5,318 nt of DNA from Anaerolineales bacterium (GTDB taxonomy: Bacteria; Chloroflexota; Anaerolineae; Anaerolineales; VGOW01), in the NCBI GenBank assembly GCA_919901875.1, contig CAKKQG010000178.1, forward strand, positions 1 to 5,318. Reading direction: 5' to 3'. The translations under genes were made by a program, and so were the position numbers. The notes below the pieces were generated by a model, which searched no databases, was not told the DNA's origin, and saw nothing but the letters and a program-made list of their open reading frames with translations. Shown in pieces: positions 4,422-5,318 of this stretch; within the stretch, counting starts at the first letter, position 1, and each line of letters begins with the position of its first letter.

Positions 4422-5318
4422 CCGGCGCAACCGGCTTCTTGGGGCATCACCTCATCCCTCTCCTTCGAGAGGCGGGATACCGCGTGCGGGCGTTGGCGCG
4501 TAAAAACAGCGACACATCTTTTCTTGCCGCGAACAATGTTGAGATCGTCTGCGGCGATGTGCGCGACCGCGATTCGTTAAGCGGGATGATGCAAGGTTGC
4601 GATTACGTGATTCATGCCGCGGCGTTCTTCCGCTTTTGGGGCGACGAAAATTATTTTGAGCAAGTGAACGTGCAAGGCACGGCGAATGTTCTCGAAGCCG
4701 CCGCGCGAAATCAGGTGAGCCGATTCATCCACATCTCCTCTGTCGCCGTCATCGGCTTGCCGCAGGGAAACGTCATTGACGAAGCGCATCCGTGCAACCC
4801 GCTCGACCCGTATCAAAAAAGCAAACTCTACGCCGAGAAGATGGTCAAGATGTATAACGAGGGCTCGCTGCTGCCGACGATCATCTTGCGCCCCGGTGCC
4901 TTCTACGGTCCGTGGAGTCATTACGCCTGGAACAGACTCTTTTTTGAAGACCCGATGCGCGGCTTGTTGATCAAAATAAATGGCGGCAAGCAGCTCACCT
5001 TTCCCGTTTACGTTCCCGATGTGGCGCGATCTATTTTGTTGGCGCTGCAACGCGGCAAGAGCGGCGAGATATACAACATCAGCGGCGAACCGATCACGCA
5101 CAACGAGGCGAATCGAATCATAAGCGATCTCGCCGGGCTGCCGTCGTTTCGCCTCAACATCCCATCTCAAGTGATGCTGTTGTTCGCTCAATACCAAACG
5201 CGCCGCGCCAACCGACTCGGCAAAGAACCGTATTACCCCACCAACCTCGCCAAATATGTTTTCTATGATTGGAACGTTTCATCACGCAAAGCGCACGAGC
5301 AACTTAACTTCACGCCGA
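4397..5318 (+). CDS. NAD-dependent epimerase/dehydratase, extended SDR family (3' end cut by window)
   Basis: The frame is open from ATG 4397 to the right edge, giving 307 residues without a stop; only the C-terminus is missing. Extended short-chain dehydrogenases are cytoplasmic NAD(P)-dependent oxidoreductases or epimerases. The Rossmann nucleotide-binding motif GATGFLG is at 10-16, just after the first strand, and CGDVRD follows at 52-57. VIHAAA is at 71-76, the catalytic Ser region HISS at 112-115, and the catalytic pair Y139 and K143 in DPYQKSK. LRPGAFYGP at 164-172 and VPDVARSILLAL at 206-217 complete the family pattern. The HAAAFFRFWG and NVQGTANVLEAA stretches resemble dihydroflavonol-reductase-like and hopanoid-associated (HpnA-like) epimerases, but the substrate is uncertain. 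The start lies 25 bases inside the AOR gene in another frame, with no clear Shine-Dalgarno, which suggests translational coupling to AOR. Confidence 0.92.
   Translation, partial: MDQHSVFVTGATGFLGHHLIPLLREAGYRVRALARKNSDTSFLAANNVEIVCGDVRDRDSLSGMMQGCDYVIHAAAFFRFWGDENYFEQVNVQGTANVLEAAARNQVSRFIHISSVAVIGLPQGNVIDEAHPCNPLDPYQKSKLYAEKMVKMYNEGSLLPTIILRPGAFYGPWSHYAWNRLFFEDPMRGLLIKINGGKQLTFPVYVPDVARSILLALQRGKSGEIYNISGEPITHNEANRIISDLAGLPSFRLNIPSQVMLLFAQYQTRRANRLGKEPYYPTNLAKYVFYDWNVSSRKAHEQLNFTP

Noticed and set aside
4577..5197. Long open frame of 206 codons on the minus strand
   Set aside because: It is antisense to the dehydrogenase gene, whose motifs (GATGFLG, YxxxK) are unmistakable. The antisense translation is arginine- and histidine-rich with no recognisable domain.

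Overview
The window looks like chromosomal DNA of an uncultured, probably anaerobic bacterium. Chloroflexota, class Anaerolineae, is my best guess. That is an inference from style: a membrane protein ending in a long Thr/Pro/Ser tail, a tungsten-type aldehyde:ferredoxin oxidoreductase, and short 7-bp-period repeats in the gaps between genes. No marker gene settles the taxonomy. There is no sign of a plasmid, phage, insertion sequence or CRISPR array.

Layout. Positions 1-57 may hold the last codons of a rightward gene. A perfect 14-bp hairpin (109-140) then sits between it and a leftward gene (268-1146), which encodes a single-pass membrane protein with a Thr/Pro/Ser-rich outer tail. The divergent gap 1147-1251 holds a 10-bp palindrome and a consensus -10 box directly in front of tRNA-Arg(UCU) (1252-1324). 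From there to the right edge everything reads rightward: a membrane-anchored protein with a possible NTF2-like domain (1394-2011), an SCP2 sterol-carrier-like protein (2101-2511), an aldehyde:ferredoxin oxidoreductase (AOR) family tungstoenzyme (2577-4421), and an extended short-chain dehydrogenase/NAD-dependent epimerase (4397 to the edge). The last gene starts inside the AOR gene, overlaps it by 25 bases, and is cut off by the window end.

How the genes may work together. The AOR and dehydrogenase genes overlap and are probably translationally coupled, so they may act on related aldehyde, alcohol or sugar-type substrates. The SCP2 protein just upstream would bind a hydrophobic ligand. A lipid or isoprenoid carbonyl pathway is a reasonable guess, but nothing in the sequence fixes the substrate.

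The most unusual feature is in the two gaps around the SCP2 gene. They hold three unrelated arrays with a 7-bp (or 7/8-bp) period. One is a run of eight units, each beginning with CG, that ends exactly at the AOR start codon. That array also contains an 11-bp inverted repeat that would bury the only ribosome-binding-like GGAA in front of AOR.
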